Below are positions 10,205-19,648 of a DNA stretch of 64,000 bases, piece by piece. Source of the DNA: Mycobacterium sp. (GTDB lineage Bacteria > Actinomycetota > Actinomycetes > Mycobacteriales > Mycobacteriaceae). The notes below the pieces were generated by a model that saw only the letters and a list, made by a program, of their open reading frames with translations, ran no database searches and was not told the DNA's origin. The first letter of the stretch is position 1. Each line of letters starts with the position of its first letter. The stretch is taken from NCBI RefSeq assembly GCF_002863225.1, contig NZ_PKEK01000010.1, positions 85,986 through 149,985 of the forward strand. Reading direction: 5' to 3'. The position numbers were made by a program, and so were the translations under genes.

Positions 10205-11956
10205 CTAAAAGCCCAGGCCAGGTATGCCGAACCCACCGCGGCCACCACCGCCACCACCGTGGGCGCCACCACTGCCGCCGCTGCCGTGGCCACCACCGCC
10301 GCCGCCACCACCGGGAAAGCCGCCTCCGCCGCCGCCGCCGGGAAAGCCACCGCCGCCACCAGGATTGCCGCCGCCGGGGTTACCGCCACCGCCGCCGTTG
10401 CCGGGAAAACCGCCTCCCCCGCCGCCGCCGCCGGGAAAGCCACCGCCGCCACCGGGGTTGATGCCGCCGGGGTTACCGCCGCCACCGCCGCCGTTGCCGG
10501 GACGTCCACCACCGCCGCCGGGATTCCACGGCCGGGGTCCACCGAATATCGGTGGCGAACCGGGAATCGGGATCGGGATCGGGATCACCGCGGGAGGCGG
10601 AGCGACCGGAGCCGGCGCCGCCGGGATCGGGGCCGGCGCGGGTGCCTCAGGCGCGGGTGCGGGCGCCGCGGGCACCGGGGCCGGGGCGGGTGCCTCGGGC
10701 GCGGGAGCGACAACGGCCGGCTCGGGTGCCGGTGCCTCTGGAGCGGGCGCAGGCGCCTCGGGCGCCGGAGCGGGCGCCTCGGGGGCCGGAGCGGACCCCG
10801 GTGCCGGTGCCGCCGGAGCGGCGGGAGCCGGCTTGGCGTTGTGGCCCGGGTCTGGCCGGGTCGCGGCCGTGGGGCGCATGTTTATCGCCAGCGCGACCAG
10901 CAGTGCTGCAGCGCCCACCACGAAGAGCGCGGCGACGGCGCTGGCCACCAGGAACAACGGCCGACGGCCACCCTCGGGTTGCTCGTCGTCTTCCGCGGCT
11001 TCGGTATAGGCCGCGCCGGTGTACAGACCGGTTTCGATCGCGCTCTCGTCCGCGAGGGCGGTGAAATCCTCGTCGTCGTCGGCCACGGCGCTGTAGGCCA
11101 GGGCCTGCTCGCCCGTCTTGCTCTCGGTAGCGACGTCGAAGTAGCCCGGGGCGACGGCGTAGGGGTTGATGAAGCCGGTGCCGGGATCCTGGGCGTAAGC
11201 CAGAGCCTCGGTCGATGACGTGAACAGCGGCGCGTTGGCCGATGCCAGCGCGGCGCCGCGAGCCAATGCGGTCTCGGGCTCCTCCGGAGCGCTGAGGATC
11301 AGGCCGGTCGCGGCTTCCAGCTGCGGCTTGAGCGAAGCGACGTCGACTCCGTTGGAGCCGACCAGGAACAGGCCGTCGGGCCGCGCGTCGAGCGAACCCG
11401 CCCCCGCCGCCAGCGCAGCGAGGTCGCCGAACGGATCGCGTCCAGGAGTCAGCGGCTGGCGACGCACATCGCTGATCGATCCGTCGGAGGTGTCCACCAC
11501 CGCCAGCGTCGCGGTATCGGGCTCGACGAAGAGCAGACCGGTCTTGGCGTGGCCGATTGAACTACCGACCACCTGAGCCAGTGCCGCCGCCGCCATGAAC
11601 GACGACACCAGCATCACGTTCTCGACCTTGCGGGCGGCCAGCGCATCGCGCAGCGCCGCGGCATCGATCGGGTCGGTCCAGGTCACGCCGATCGATCGCA
11701 CGTCATAGCCACTGTCGACGGCACCTTCGCGGGTGCCGAGAATCGCCGAGACAACCTGGTCGGCCGCGTTGATCGTCGGAGCGTCGGCCGATGCGTTGAC
11801 GTCGAACCCGTCTTCGTCGACCGTGGCGCCGTCGGCGTTCTCGCCCTCGACGAGAACCATGCGGACCGCCGTGGGTGCCATCGACACGCCAAGTACGGTG
11901 TCCACTCTTCCTCCAAAACTGCTCGCTCGCGGGGTTGCTGAAAGCTGTCCAGTCAC
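10205..11956 (-). CDS. DUF7159-like protein paralog 1: conserved N-domain, TM helix, Ala/Pro then Gly-rich tail
   Basis: VDTVLGVSMAPTAVRMVLVEGENADG; TM LFLVASAVAALFVVGAAALLVALAI; PGGGGGGG tail. Confidence 0.8.
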   Translation of the reverse strand: MTGQLSATPRASSFGGRVDTVLGVSMAPTAVRMVLVEGENADGATVDEDGFDVNASADAPTINAADQVVSAILGTREGAVDSGYDVRSIGVTWTDPIDAAALRDALAARKVENVMLVSSFMAAAALAQVVGSSIGHAKTGLLFVEPDTATLAVVDTSDGSISDVRRQPLTPGRDPFGDLAALAAGAGSLDARPDGLFLVGSNGVDVASLKPQLEAATGLILSAPEEPETALARGAALASANAPLFTSSTEALAYAQDPGTGFINPYAVAPGYFDVATESKTGEQALAYSAVADDDEDFTALADESAIETGLYTGAAYTEAAEDDEQPEGGRRPLFLVASAVAALFVVGAAALLVALAINMRPTAATRPDPGHNAKPAPAAPAAPAPGSAPAPEAPAPAPEAPAPAPEAPAPEPAVVAPAPEAPAPAPVPAAPAPAPEAPAPAPIPAAPAPVAPPPAVIPIPIPIPGSPPIFGGPRPWNPGGGGGRPGNGGGGGGNPGGINPGGGGGFPGGGGGGGGFPGNGGGGGNPGGGNPGGGGGFPGGGGGGGFPGGGGGGGGHGSGGSGGAHGGGGGGRGGFGIPGLGF

Positions 11957-12026
11957 CGGTCGAAGATCGCTTATACGACGATACCGACGGGCGGACGCCG
12001 CGGCTATGGGTTAATCGGCGAATTGC

Positions 12027-13676
12027 CTAGTGACGGCCGCCGTGGCCGCCACCGCCATGGCCCCAACCGCCACCGCCGCCGCCGTGGCCGAAGCCGGGAA
12101 TGCCGGGGATACCGCCCCCGCCTCGTCCGGGTCCACCGCGACCGCCCTTGGGGCCGCCCCAGTCGGGCCCACGCCCGGGACCACCCGGACCACCCCAGCC
12201 AGGCCCGCGGCCGGGTCCTCCCCAGTCAGGCCCACGCCCAGGACCACCCGGACCACCCCAGCCGGGTCCGCGGTCGGGGGGTCCACCCCAGCCCGGGCCG
12301 GGCAACAGACCCGGCAGGATCGGCGCGATCGGGATCGGAATCGGTGCAGGCACGACCGCCGGTGGTGGCGGCGGCGGTGCGAACACCGGCGGCGGCGCCG
12401 GAGCGGGCGCGAACACAGGTGGCGGCGCCGGAGCCGGAACGCCCGCTTCGACGGGTGCGGGTACGGCGGCCGGGGCCGGAACGGGCGCGGCCTCCGGGGC
12501 CGGCGGCGCCGCGGGTAGCGGAGCCGGAAGCGGTCGCGCCGGCGCGACGACGTTGTGACTGATGCCGGGCCGCGTGTTGGACGACGGCCGGATGCTGAAA
12601 GCCAGCGAGATCACCAGGCCCATCACCCCGGCCACGAAGATGATCAGCACACCCATCGCAACCAGGAACGGCGTGCGGCTCTGCTGTTCCTGTTCCAGGC
12701 GGTCGAAGTCGGGATACATGCCGGTGGTGAAGTCTTCGTGGTCGTCCACGTAGGCGTCGTGGTCCAGCTGCGTGTAGATCGCTGCGGAGTCGTCGTCGAC
12801 GGCGCTGTAGGCCAGCGCGTCCGCACCGGCATCGGCGACGGGGACGGCCGCCTCGGCGACGGCCAAATATCCGGGGGTGTCCACGTGGTGGCTCACCACA
12901 CCGGTTCCGGGATCCAGGGCATAGGCCTGCGCAGCCGTCGACGAGGCGAACAGCGGTGCGTTGGCCGAGGCCAGCGCCGCGCCCCGGGCCAGCGCCGTCT
13001 CCGGGTGCTCGGGCACGCTGATCGGCAGCGAGGTGGCGTCTACCAGCGCCGGCTTGATCAGCGGGATGTCCACACCCGAGCCGACCACCAGCAGGCCGTC
13101 AGGCTGCAGGTCGAGGCCCTCGGCGGTGGAGACCATGTCGACCAGTGCGGCCACCGCCTGGTCGTCATCGTCCGGCAGCTGCTGACGGTGGACGTCGATG
13201 ATCGAACCGTCGCTGGTGTTCACCACCGCCAACGTCGCGGTGTCCGGCTCGACGTAGAGCAGGGCGTTGCGGGCGTAACCGGTGGCGCTGCCCATCGACT
13301 GCGCCAACGCGGCCGCTGCCAGGAACGACGACACCAGCATCACGTTCTCGACCTTGCGGGCGGCCAGCGCATCCCGCAGCTCAGCCGCTGCCCGCTGGTC
13401 TGTCCACGTCACGCCGGTCGACAACAGGTCGTAGCCGGCCTCGCTGGCGCCTTCGCGGGTCCCGAGAATCGCCGCGACCACCTGATCCGGCCCGCTGAAC
13501 GTGGCCGGCTCTTCGTTGGCGGCAACAGCGAAGTTGTCCTCGTCGACGGTCGCCCCGTCGGCGTTTTCTCCCTCGACCAGCACGACGCGAACCGCCGTGG
13601 GTGCCATCGAAACACCGAGTACGGTGTCCACCAATCCTCCCGCCATTTGGCTAGCCATCCGCGGGCCATCTGACAT
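12027..13676 (-). CDS. DUF7159-like protein paralog 2
   Basis: VDTVLGVSMAPTAVRVVLVEGENADG; TM FLVAMGVLIIFVAGVMGLVISLAF; Pro/Gly/Trp-rich tail. Confidence 0.8.
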   Translation of the reverse strand: MSDGPRMASQMAGGLVDTVLGVSMAPTAVRVVLVEGENADGATVDEDNFAVAANEEPATFSGPDQVVAAILGTREGASEAGYDLLSTGVTWTDQRAAAELRDALAARKVENVMLVSSFLAAAALAQSMGSATGYARNALLYVEPDTATLAVVNTSDGSIIDVHRQQLPDDDDQAVAALVDMVSTAEGLDLQPDGLLVVGSGVDIPLIKPALVDATSLPISVPEHPETALARGAALASANAPLFASSTAAQAYALDPGTGVVSHHVDTPGYLAVAEAAVPVADAGADALAYSAVDDDSAAIYTQLDHDAYVDDHEDFTTGMYPDFDRLEQEQQSRTPFLVAMGVLIIFVAGVMGLVISLAFSIRPSSNTRPGISHNVVAPARPLPAPLPAAPPAPEAAPVPAPAAVPAPVEAGVPAPAPPPVFAPAPAPPPVFAPPPPPPAVVPAPIPIPIAPILPGLLPGPGWGGPPDRGPGWGGPGGPGRGPDWGGPGRGPGWGGPGGPGRGPDWGGPKGGRGGPGRGGGGIPGIPGFGHGGGGGGWGHGGGGHGGRH

Positions 13677-13844
13677 TGCAGACCGTCGGTCGCCAGTACA
13701 GAAGTTATCGCCACTCCGGAGCGCGGCGAAACTACCGCGGACTTAGCAGTGCTCTATGAAGATGTGGCCAGGGGCGATGGTCGAACGATGCCCCCAGGCC
13801 GACCTTCGCAGCCGATTTTACCTTGTCGTGCAACGGGCCGCGGG

Positions 13845-15851
13845 CTAGTGGTGCCCGCCGCCGAAGCCACCGCCGCCGTGTCCACCACCACCGAAGCCAC
13901 CCCCGCCGAAGCCACCGCCGCCGTGTCCACCACCACCGAAGCCGCCCCCGCCGCCGCCAAAGCCGCCGCCACCGAATCCGCCGGAGCTGTGACCGCCTGG
14001 GCTACCGCCACCGAAACCACCCGGGTTACCGCCACCGCCGAAACCGCCGGGGTTACCGCCACCGCCGAAACCACCAGGGTTGCCCCCGCCCCCGAAACCA
14101 CCGGGGTTACCGCCACCGCCGAAACCGCCCGGGTTGCCCCCGCCCCCGAAACCACCGGGGTTGCCCCCACCGCCCGGGTTTCCGCCGCCGAAACCGCCGG
14201 GCGGGTTGAACGGGTTACCGCCGGGCGGGTTGGCCGAGGGCCCCTGGACCGGAGCCGGTATCGCCGGAATGCCGAGGCCCGGCAGGCCGGGAAAGAGCGG
14301 CGTTTGCGGCACGTGCACCGGGTCCGGTTGCTGCACGGGAGGCTGCACCGGCACCACGACCGGTGGTTTCGGGTCGGGAAGCTGCACCGGCGGCTTGACC
14401 GGCGGCACCTGCACCGGCGGATCGACAGGCGGCACCTGCACCGGCGGCTTGACCGGCGGCACCTGCACGGGCGGGTTGACCGGCGGCACTTTGACCGGCG
14501 GCTGCGGGCCGCGAACCGGACCCACATGAACCGGGGGCGACTGGCGCACCGGAATGGGGATCGGAATCGGAATCAGCGCCGGCACCGGCGCGGGAGCGGC
14601 GATCGGGGCCGGCGGTGCAGCGATCGGCAGGGGTGGCGCCGCAGGGATCGCCGGGAGGGGCTGCGCGGCCGGTGCTGGTACCGGAGCGGGCGCCGCAGGC
14701 ACCGGAGCCGGGATCGGCGCATTCGCGGGCGCGGGCTCGACGGCCGGAGCGATCATGCGATTGGCCTGCGGCACGTCGACGGCCTTCGGGGCCGGAGCGG
14801 GCGCCGGAGACTCGATGATCAGGTGCTGCAGCGGTCGCGGCAGAAAGGCCACATTGGGCCGAATACCCAGCGCCAGAGCGACTTCCAGCGACAGCGCCGC
14901 GGCAACGAAAGCAACCGCGAGGATGCTTCCGACCAGAACCAGCGGCCGTCGCTCGGACTCACCACCGGGGCGCTCGTCGCTGAACTCGTCTTGGGCAATG
15001 GTGTGGACGTCGGCATCCTCATCGGGAACCGCGCTGTAGGCAAGATCGTCCTCACCCAGTGCGCTGCCCAACGGAACATCAGGTGCCGCAAGGTATCCCG
15101 GCGATACGGCGTAGGGGTCGATCGCACCGGTGCCGGGGTCGAGCGCATACGCCAGCGCCGCCGTCGACGAGGCGAAAAGAGGTGCGTTCGCCGAAGCCAG
15201 AGCCGCGCCCCACGCCAGGGCGGTCTCGGGTTCCTCGGCTGCGGTGACGGGAAGCGTCGTCACGGCTTCGAGTTGAGATTTCAGCGTGGCGACGTCCACT
15301 CCGGAGCCGACGATGAAGACGCTCTGCGGGCGCGTCTCCAACGACTCCAAACCTGCCACCAAGCCGGCCAATTCGGTAATGTCATGGCCGCTCGAGAGCA
15401 GCTCCTTGTGGACGTCGGTAATCGACCCGTCAGCGGAGTCGACGACGGCCAGCGTCGCGGTGTCGGGCTCGAGGAAGAGCAGCGCGGTGTGCGCGTCGCC
15501 GACCGTGCAACCGACGGTCTGCACGAGCGCTGCCGCGGCCATGAAGGACGACACCAGCATGACGTTTTCGATCTTGCGAGTGGCGAGTGCGTCACGCAGC
15601 GCGGCCGCGTCCACCGGGTCGGTCCACGTGACCCCGGTCGAGGTCAGCGCGTGACCGGCCTCGGCGGCGCCCTCGCGGGTGCCCAAGATGGCCGAGATCA
15701 ACTGGTCGGCCGCACTGACCGTGGCCGCGCCGTCGTCGGCGGAGAAGTCGAATTTGTTGTCCTCGACAGTCACGCCGTCGGCGTTTTCACCTTCTACCAA
15801 CAGCATTCGAACAGATGTGGGTGCCATCGACACCCCGAGCACGATATCCAC
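13845..15851 (-). CDS. DUF7159-like protein paralog 3 with NPGGFGGGG and PPVxVPPVxP repeats
   Basis: MDIVLGVSMAPTSVRMLLVEGENADG; TM helix; low-complexity C-terminus. Confidence 0.8.
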   Translation of the reverse strand: MDIVLGVSMAPTSVRMLLVEGENADGVTVEDNKFDFSADDGAATVSAADQLISAILGTREGAAEAGHALTSTGVTWTDPVDAAALRDALATRKIENVMLVSSFMAAAALVQTVGCTVGDAHTALLFLEPDTATLAVVDSADGSITDVHKELLSSGHDITELAGLVAGLESLETRPQSVFIVGSGVDVATLKSQLEAVTTLPVTAAEEPETALAWGAALASANAPLFASSTAALAYALDPGTGAIDPYAVSPGYLAAPDVPLGSALGEDDLAYSAVPDEDADVHTIAQDEFSDERPGGESERRPLVLVGSILAVAFVAAALSLEVALALGIRPNVAFLPRPLQHLIIESPAPAPAPKAVDVPQANRMIAPAVEPAPANAPIPAPVPAAPAPVPAPAAQPLPAIPAAPPLPIAAPPAPIAAPAPVPALIPIPIPIPVRQSPPVHVGPVRGPQPPVKVPPVNPPVQVPPVKPPVQVPPVDPPVQVPPVKPPVQLPDPKPPVVVPVQPPVQQPDPVHVPQTPLFPGLPGLGIPAIPAPVQGPSANPPGGNPFNPPGGFGGGNPGGGGNPGGFGGGGNPGGFGGGGNPGGFGGGGNPGGFGGGGNPGGFGGGGNPGGFGGGSPGGHSSGGFGGGGFGGGGGGFGGGGHGGGGFGGGGFGGGGHGGGGFGGGHH
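14001..14180. repeat. 27-bp tandem repeat (about 6 units) encoding NPGGFGGGG
   Basis: Direct reading of ccgccgaaaccaccggggttaccgcca-like units. Confidence 0.8.
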
Positions 15852-16012
15852 CGCGCCTCCAGAGCCACTCGCAGCGCGCCACGGTTTTAGGCGGAGGGAA
15901 CACCGCGTCCGGCGCTACACCTGAATATTCTCCGCGCAAGCTGTGCGGTGGGGCAGCCGAACTTAAGCAGAGCTTATGAAATTCAGATACGACCGGGGCC
16001 GCACGTCGCCGA

Positions 16013-17290
16013 TCATTGATCGCCCATCGTCGACGAGCGACGGGACGGTAGATGACCGTGCACACCCTCCGCGTACGCAGTCTCGGCGTGCTCGCTGAAG
16101 TCGACCCCCGCCGTCTCGTCCTCAGGGCTGATGCGGAAGCCGATGAACCGATCGACGATTTTGGCCAGGAGAAATGACATCCCGAATGCGTACAACGCAA
16201 CGACAGCGGCAGCCAGAGCCTGCTTGCCGAACTGAAGGAATCCGCCGCCGTAGAAGAGACCCGACGGGCCGCCGGTCATGACGTCAGTGGCGAGCATTCC
16301 TATCAGCAGCACTCCCACGACACCGCCGACGAAGTGCACGCCTACGACGTCAAGCGAGTCGTCGTAGCCGAACTTGAACTTGAGGGTGATCGCGAACGAG
16401 CACACGACACCCGCAGCCAGTCCGACGACGACCGCGCCCAGTGTGTTGACCGTGCCGCAGGAGGGCGTGATCGCAACGAGACCCGCGACGACACCGGACG
16501 CCGCGCCGAACGTCGTCGGCCGCCCATCGCGGATCTTCTCGACGGCCAGCCAACCAAGCATGCCGAGGCATCCTGCTACCAGCGTGTTGAGAAAGATCGC
16601 CGCGGCCATGCCGTTGGCGGCCAGCGCCGAACCGGCGTTGAAACCGAACCAACCGAACCACAACAGGCCCACGCCGAGCAGGACGAAGGGCAGGTTGTGC
16701 GGGCGCATCGCGTCCCTCATGAAGCCGATACGCGGACCCAGGACCAGGGCGAGCGCCAGAGCAGAGGCGCCGGAGACGATTTCAACAACGAGGCCGCCGG
16801 CGTAGTCCAGCACGCCGAGCTTGAACATCCAGCCGTGAGGATTCCAGACCCAGTGCGCGACGACCGAGTAGACGGCGATTGCCCAGGCCGGGACGAAAAC
16901 CACCCAGGCGGAGAAACGCGCGCGGTCGGCGATCGCGCCGCTGACGAGTGCGGCGGTGATGATCGCGAATGTCAGCTGGAAAGTGGCGAAAAGCAGTTCT
17001 GGAACAGCGCCGTGCGGGGTGCCGGGGCCGATGCCCGCCATCCCGACGTGGGCGAGATCGCCGATGAGTCCGAATCCGCCGCCGTCGCCGGAGAAGGCCA
17101 GAGAGTAGCCGACAAGCAGCCACGCCACCGTCACGAGCGGGATCGCGACAAAGCTCATCATGATCATGTTCAAGACACCGTCGGTGCGCACCATGCCGCC
17201 ATAGAAGATCGCCAGCCCCGGCGTCATCAGCATCACCAGGGCTGTGCTGGCAAGCAGCCAGGCAGTCGCAGCGGGATCTATATGCAGCAT
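16013..17290 (-). CDS. amt: Ammonium transporter
   Basis: DPAATAWLLASTALVMLMTPGLAIFYGGMVR; FAIITAALVSGAIADR; multiple TM helices. Confidence 0.95.
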   Translation of the reverse strand: MLHIDPAATAWLLASTALVMLMTPGLAIFYGGMVRTDGVLNMIMMSFVAIPLVTVAWLLVGYSLAFSGDGGGFGLIGDLAHVGMAGIGPGTPHGAVPELLFATFQLTFAIITAALVSGAIADRARFSAWVVFVPAWAIAVYSVVAHWVWNPHGWMFKLGVLDYAGGLVVEIVSGASALALALVLGPRIGFMRDAMRPHNLPFVLLGVGLLWFGWFGFNAGSALAANGMAAAIFLNTLVAGCLGMLGWLAVEKIRDGRPTTFGAASGVVAGLVAITPSCGTVNTLGAVVVGLAAGVVCSFAITLKFKFGYDDSLDVVGVHFVGGVVGVLLIGMLATDVMTGGPSGLFYGGGFLQFGKQALAAAVVALYAFGMSFLLAKIVDRFIGFRISPEDETAGVDFSEHAETAYAEGVHGHLPSRRSSTMGDQ

Positions 17291-17344
17291 TCGAAGGAGA
17301 ATAGGACCGAATCCCCGCTGCCGCGCACCGACCCGGGATGCGGC

Positions 17345-17914
17345 TCAGTCTTTGACGAAGTTGAGATAGGACCGCGACGGCGTCGGGCCGCGCTGGCCCT
17401 GATACTTCGAACCGACCGAGGCGCTGCCGTAGGGATGCTCGGCCGGACTGGTCAGGCGCAAGATGCACAACTGTCCGATCTTCATACCCGGCCAGAGGAT
17501 GATCGGCAGGTTCGCGACGTTGGAAAGCTCGAGCGTGATGTGGCCGCTGAAACCCGGATCGATGAAGCCGGCCGTCGAGTGCGTGAGCAAACCCAGCCGG
17601 CCGAGGGAGGACTTGCCCTCGAGTCGACCGGCCAAATCCTCTGGCAGCGTGCACGTTTCCAGTGTCGACCCCAACACGAACTCCCCGGGATGCAGCACGA
17701 ACGGCTCGCCCTCGGCCGGCTCCACCAGGGAGGTCAGCTCATCCTGCTGCTGCTTGGGGTCGATGTGGGTGTAGCGGGTGTTGTTGAAGACCCGGAACAA
17801 ACTGTCCAGCCGGACGTCGACGCTGGACGGCTGGACCAGGGCGTCGTCGAACGGGTCGATTCCCAACCGGCCGGCAGCGATTTCGGCTCTGAGATCGCGA
17901 TCGGAAAGCAGCAC
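17345..17914 (-). CDS. dcd: dCTP deaminase
   Basis: (GTG)[53 protein letters not shown]. Confidence 0.95.
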   Translation of the reverse strand: MLLSDRDLRAEIAAGRLGIDPFDDALVQPSSVDVRLDSLFRVFNNTRYTHIDPKQQQDELTSLVEPAEGEPFVLHPGEFVLGSTLETCTLPEDLAGRLEGKSSLGRLGLLTHSTAGFIDPGFSGHITLELSNVANLPIILWPGMKIGQLCILRLTSPAEHPYGSASVGSKYQGQRGPTPSRSYLNFVKD

Positions 17915-17985
17915 GCGACGAGCGTAGCGGCCCGTGATGCTGATGAACGGCGCGACGCTGGGTGCTAGCCTTCCCAAGCAACATT

Positions 17986-18059
17986 GCCGATGTAGTTCAA
18001 TGGCAGAACATCAGCTTCCCAAGCTGAATACGCGGGTTCGATTCCCGTCATCGGCTCCA
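17986..18059 (+). tRNA. tRNA-Gly (CCC anticodon, CCA encoded)
   Basis: Acceptor GCCGATG/CATCGGC; anticodon stem-loop TCAGC-TTCCCAA-GCTGA; T-arm GCGGGTTCGATTCCCGT. Confidence 0.9.
18029..18059 (+). repeat. attachment-site copy 1 (31-bp direct repeat, within tRNA-Gly 3' end)
   Basis: tacgcgggttcgattcccgtcatcggctcca, identical to 23469-23499. Confidence 0.9.
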
Positions 18060-18121
18060 CATCTGATCAGCACTTTCGTTGTTCGAACTGTTCGAAAATC
18101 CGTCTTGTTGTCACGACGTTG

Positions 18122-18361
18122 TCACAACTGCCGGACAACCCTGTCCAGCGTCGCCCCGGCGGCCTTGAGTGCTTCGTTCTGGGAGTGCGTGTACAGCCTC
18201 ATCGTCAGGCTCGCATCCTTATGTCCGATCCATGCCGCGATGACGGCGACAGGAACCCCTGATAGGTGCATGAGCGTGGCGCAGGTGTGCCGGGCCGCGT
18301 GCAGCTTGATATATCGAACCCCGGCCGCCTTGACTGTGTCGCGCCAGTAACGCGAGAGCAC
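18122..18361 (-). pseudogene. Tyrosine recombinase (integrase) C-terminal fragment
   Basis: KLHAARHTCATLMHLSGVPVAVIAAWIGHKDASLTMRLYTHSQ contains the catalytic HxxR..H..Y region; only 79 aa, no N-terminal or core domain. Confidence 0.85.
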
Positions 18362-18535
18362 CGACGGACTGTGAATACGGCTCCGCCCAAGCTCAACTCA
18401 CCAAGGCTCAGAACGCTCTACTCATTGTCCAGCGCAATGCTGAGTCCCTCAAGGCGTCATACGCTCAGGGGCACTCAGCTTCCGTCCTCGCCAGACCACA
18501 CAACTACGACCCCGACAAGTGAGCCATTGCTTGGC

Positions 18536-19627
18536 TTAGTCCGTCAGGTCGAAATCCTTCAAAAGCGTTTCAATAGTGAATTTGTTTCGAAGCTTGCACG
18601 CTGAGTTTTGGTTGGCAAAGAAGCCGGTCCGCCAGATGCCGTCGTCCCCGGATACGGTGTGCTCCCAATCCACCGGAACGATCCATTCCCGGTTGTCGGG
18701 GTCATCTGTCTCGGGGTGCGTATAGACGCCCTCGACTTCGAGGTCTGTGAATGGCGTTGTCTCACCGCCTATTTCGATGGTGGCTGACTCGGCAGGTTGA
18801 GCCGACCCGGTGACCGTGCCGACGCCGACGTACCGACCATTGGGCGGCCCTGGGAGAAACACGAACACCCGCGCACCCACGGGGAGTTTGACTAACGTAC
18901 GCGAATACCAGAGGCCTCCACCGGCCGCGACGAATCCGTATTTACGTGCGTCCAACCAGGAACGCCCACCCACGTAAGCACCGTAGGAGACATACCATGA
19001 GTGGCCGTCCCACGTCTCGGTCTTGGACTTCGCGTTCGGCGTCGGAGCAACCTCCACGGACTCAGGTCGCAAATACGTGCGTGCGAGATACTTCTGGTGG
19101 CCGTCTTCGTAGTAGCGGAAGAACACCACGTTGATCGGCAGGCCATGAATGTCATGCAGATAGCTCACGATCCGCTCGGTGCTCGCGTCCAGGCTGCTCG
19201 CGACTACGGTCAGCGTGTGCACGTTGTTTATCTCGTCCGGCGGCGCTGCACCGAATCGGTCCGCAAACGCCGCATCGAAGGCTGATCCAGGGTTCTTCTC
19301 TTCGTAGATGTGGCGGATGTCGTCGTTGCTCAAACCTTGTACCCATGAGCCGTAGTCCAAAAGTTGCGCGACTACTTCTCGGGGCGTCTTGTCCTTCTTG
19401 AGTTCGAGGATGTGCACGGTGCCCTCTGCATCGACCGCGAGCAAGTCAATGAACTTCTGATAGCTCGTTGCCACCTGGCGGCCAATGATCAGCAAGTCCT
19501 GGCCCAGGAGCGAAGAGTCAGTCTCAATCAGGGTTTCGAGCTGAGATTCCAATGGCATACCCGTCGAAACCAGCCGGATGGGCTTGCCGTCGTCAACGCG
19601 CCAGAGTTCCATTTCCATTGCCATCAA
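18536..19627 (-). CDS. NucS/DUF91-like PD-(D/E)XK nuclease-domain protein
   Basis: IDLLAVDAEGTVHILELKKDKTPREVVAQLLDYGSWV resembles the NucS/DUF91 D..E-x-K core. Confidence 0.7.
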   Translation of the reverse strand: MMAMEMELWRVDDGKPIRLVSTGMPLESQLETLIETDSSLLGQDLLIIGRQVATSYQKFIDLLAVDAEGTVHILELKKDKTPREVVAQLLDYGSWVQGLSNDDIRHIYEEKNPGSAFDAAFADRFGAAPPDEINNVHTLTVVASSLDASTERIVSYLHDIHGLPINVVFFRYYEDGHQKYLARTYLRPESVEVAPTPNAKSKTETWDGHSWYVSYGAYVGGRSWLDARKYGFVAAGGGLWYSRTLVKLPVGARVFVFLPGPPNGRYVGVGTVTGSAQPAESATIEIGGETTPFTDLEVEGVYTHPETDDPDNREWIVPVDWEHTVSGDDGIWRTGFFANQNSACKLRNKFTIETLLKDFDLTD

Positions 19628-19648
19628 ACAATTCCCGTCGTTAAAGAG

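Noticed and set aside
14001-14510. Possible CRISPR array
   Set aside because: Repeats are contiguous, in-frame 27-bp coding repeats with no spacers.
13749-15890. 713-aa plus-strand ORF
   Set aside because: Antisense shadow of the Gly/Pro-rich paralog 3; low-complexity Arg/His-rich translation.
16334-17968. 544-aa plus-strand ORF
   Set aside because: Antisense to amt and dcd, both clear genes.
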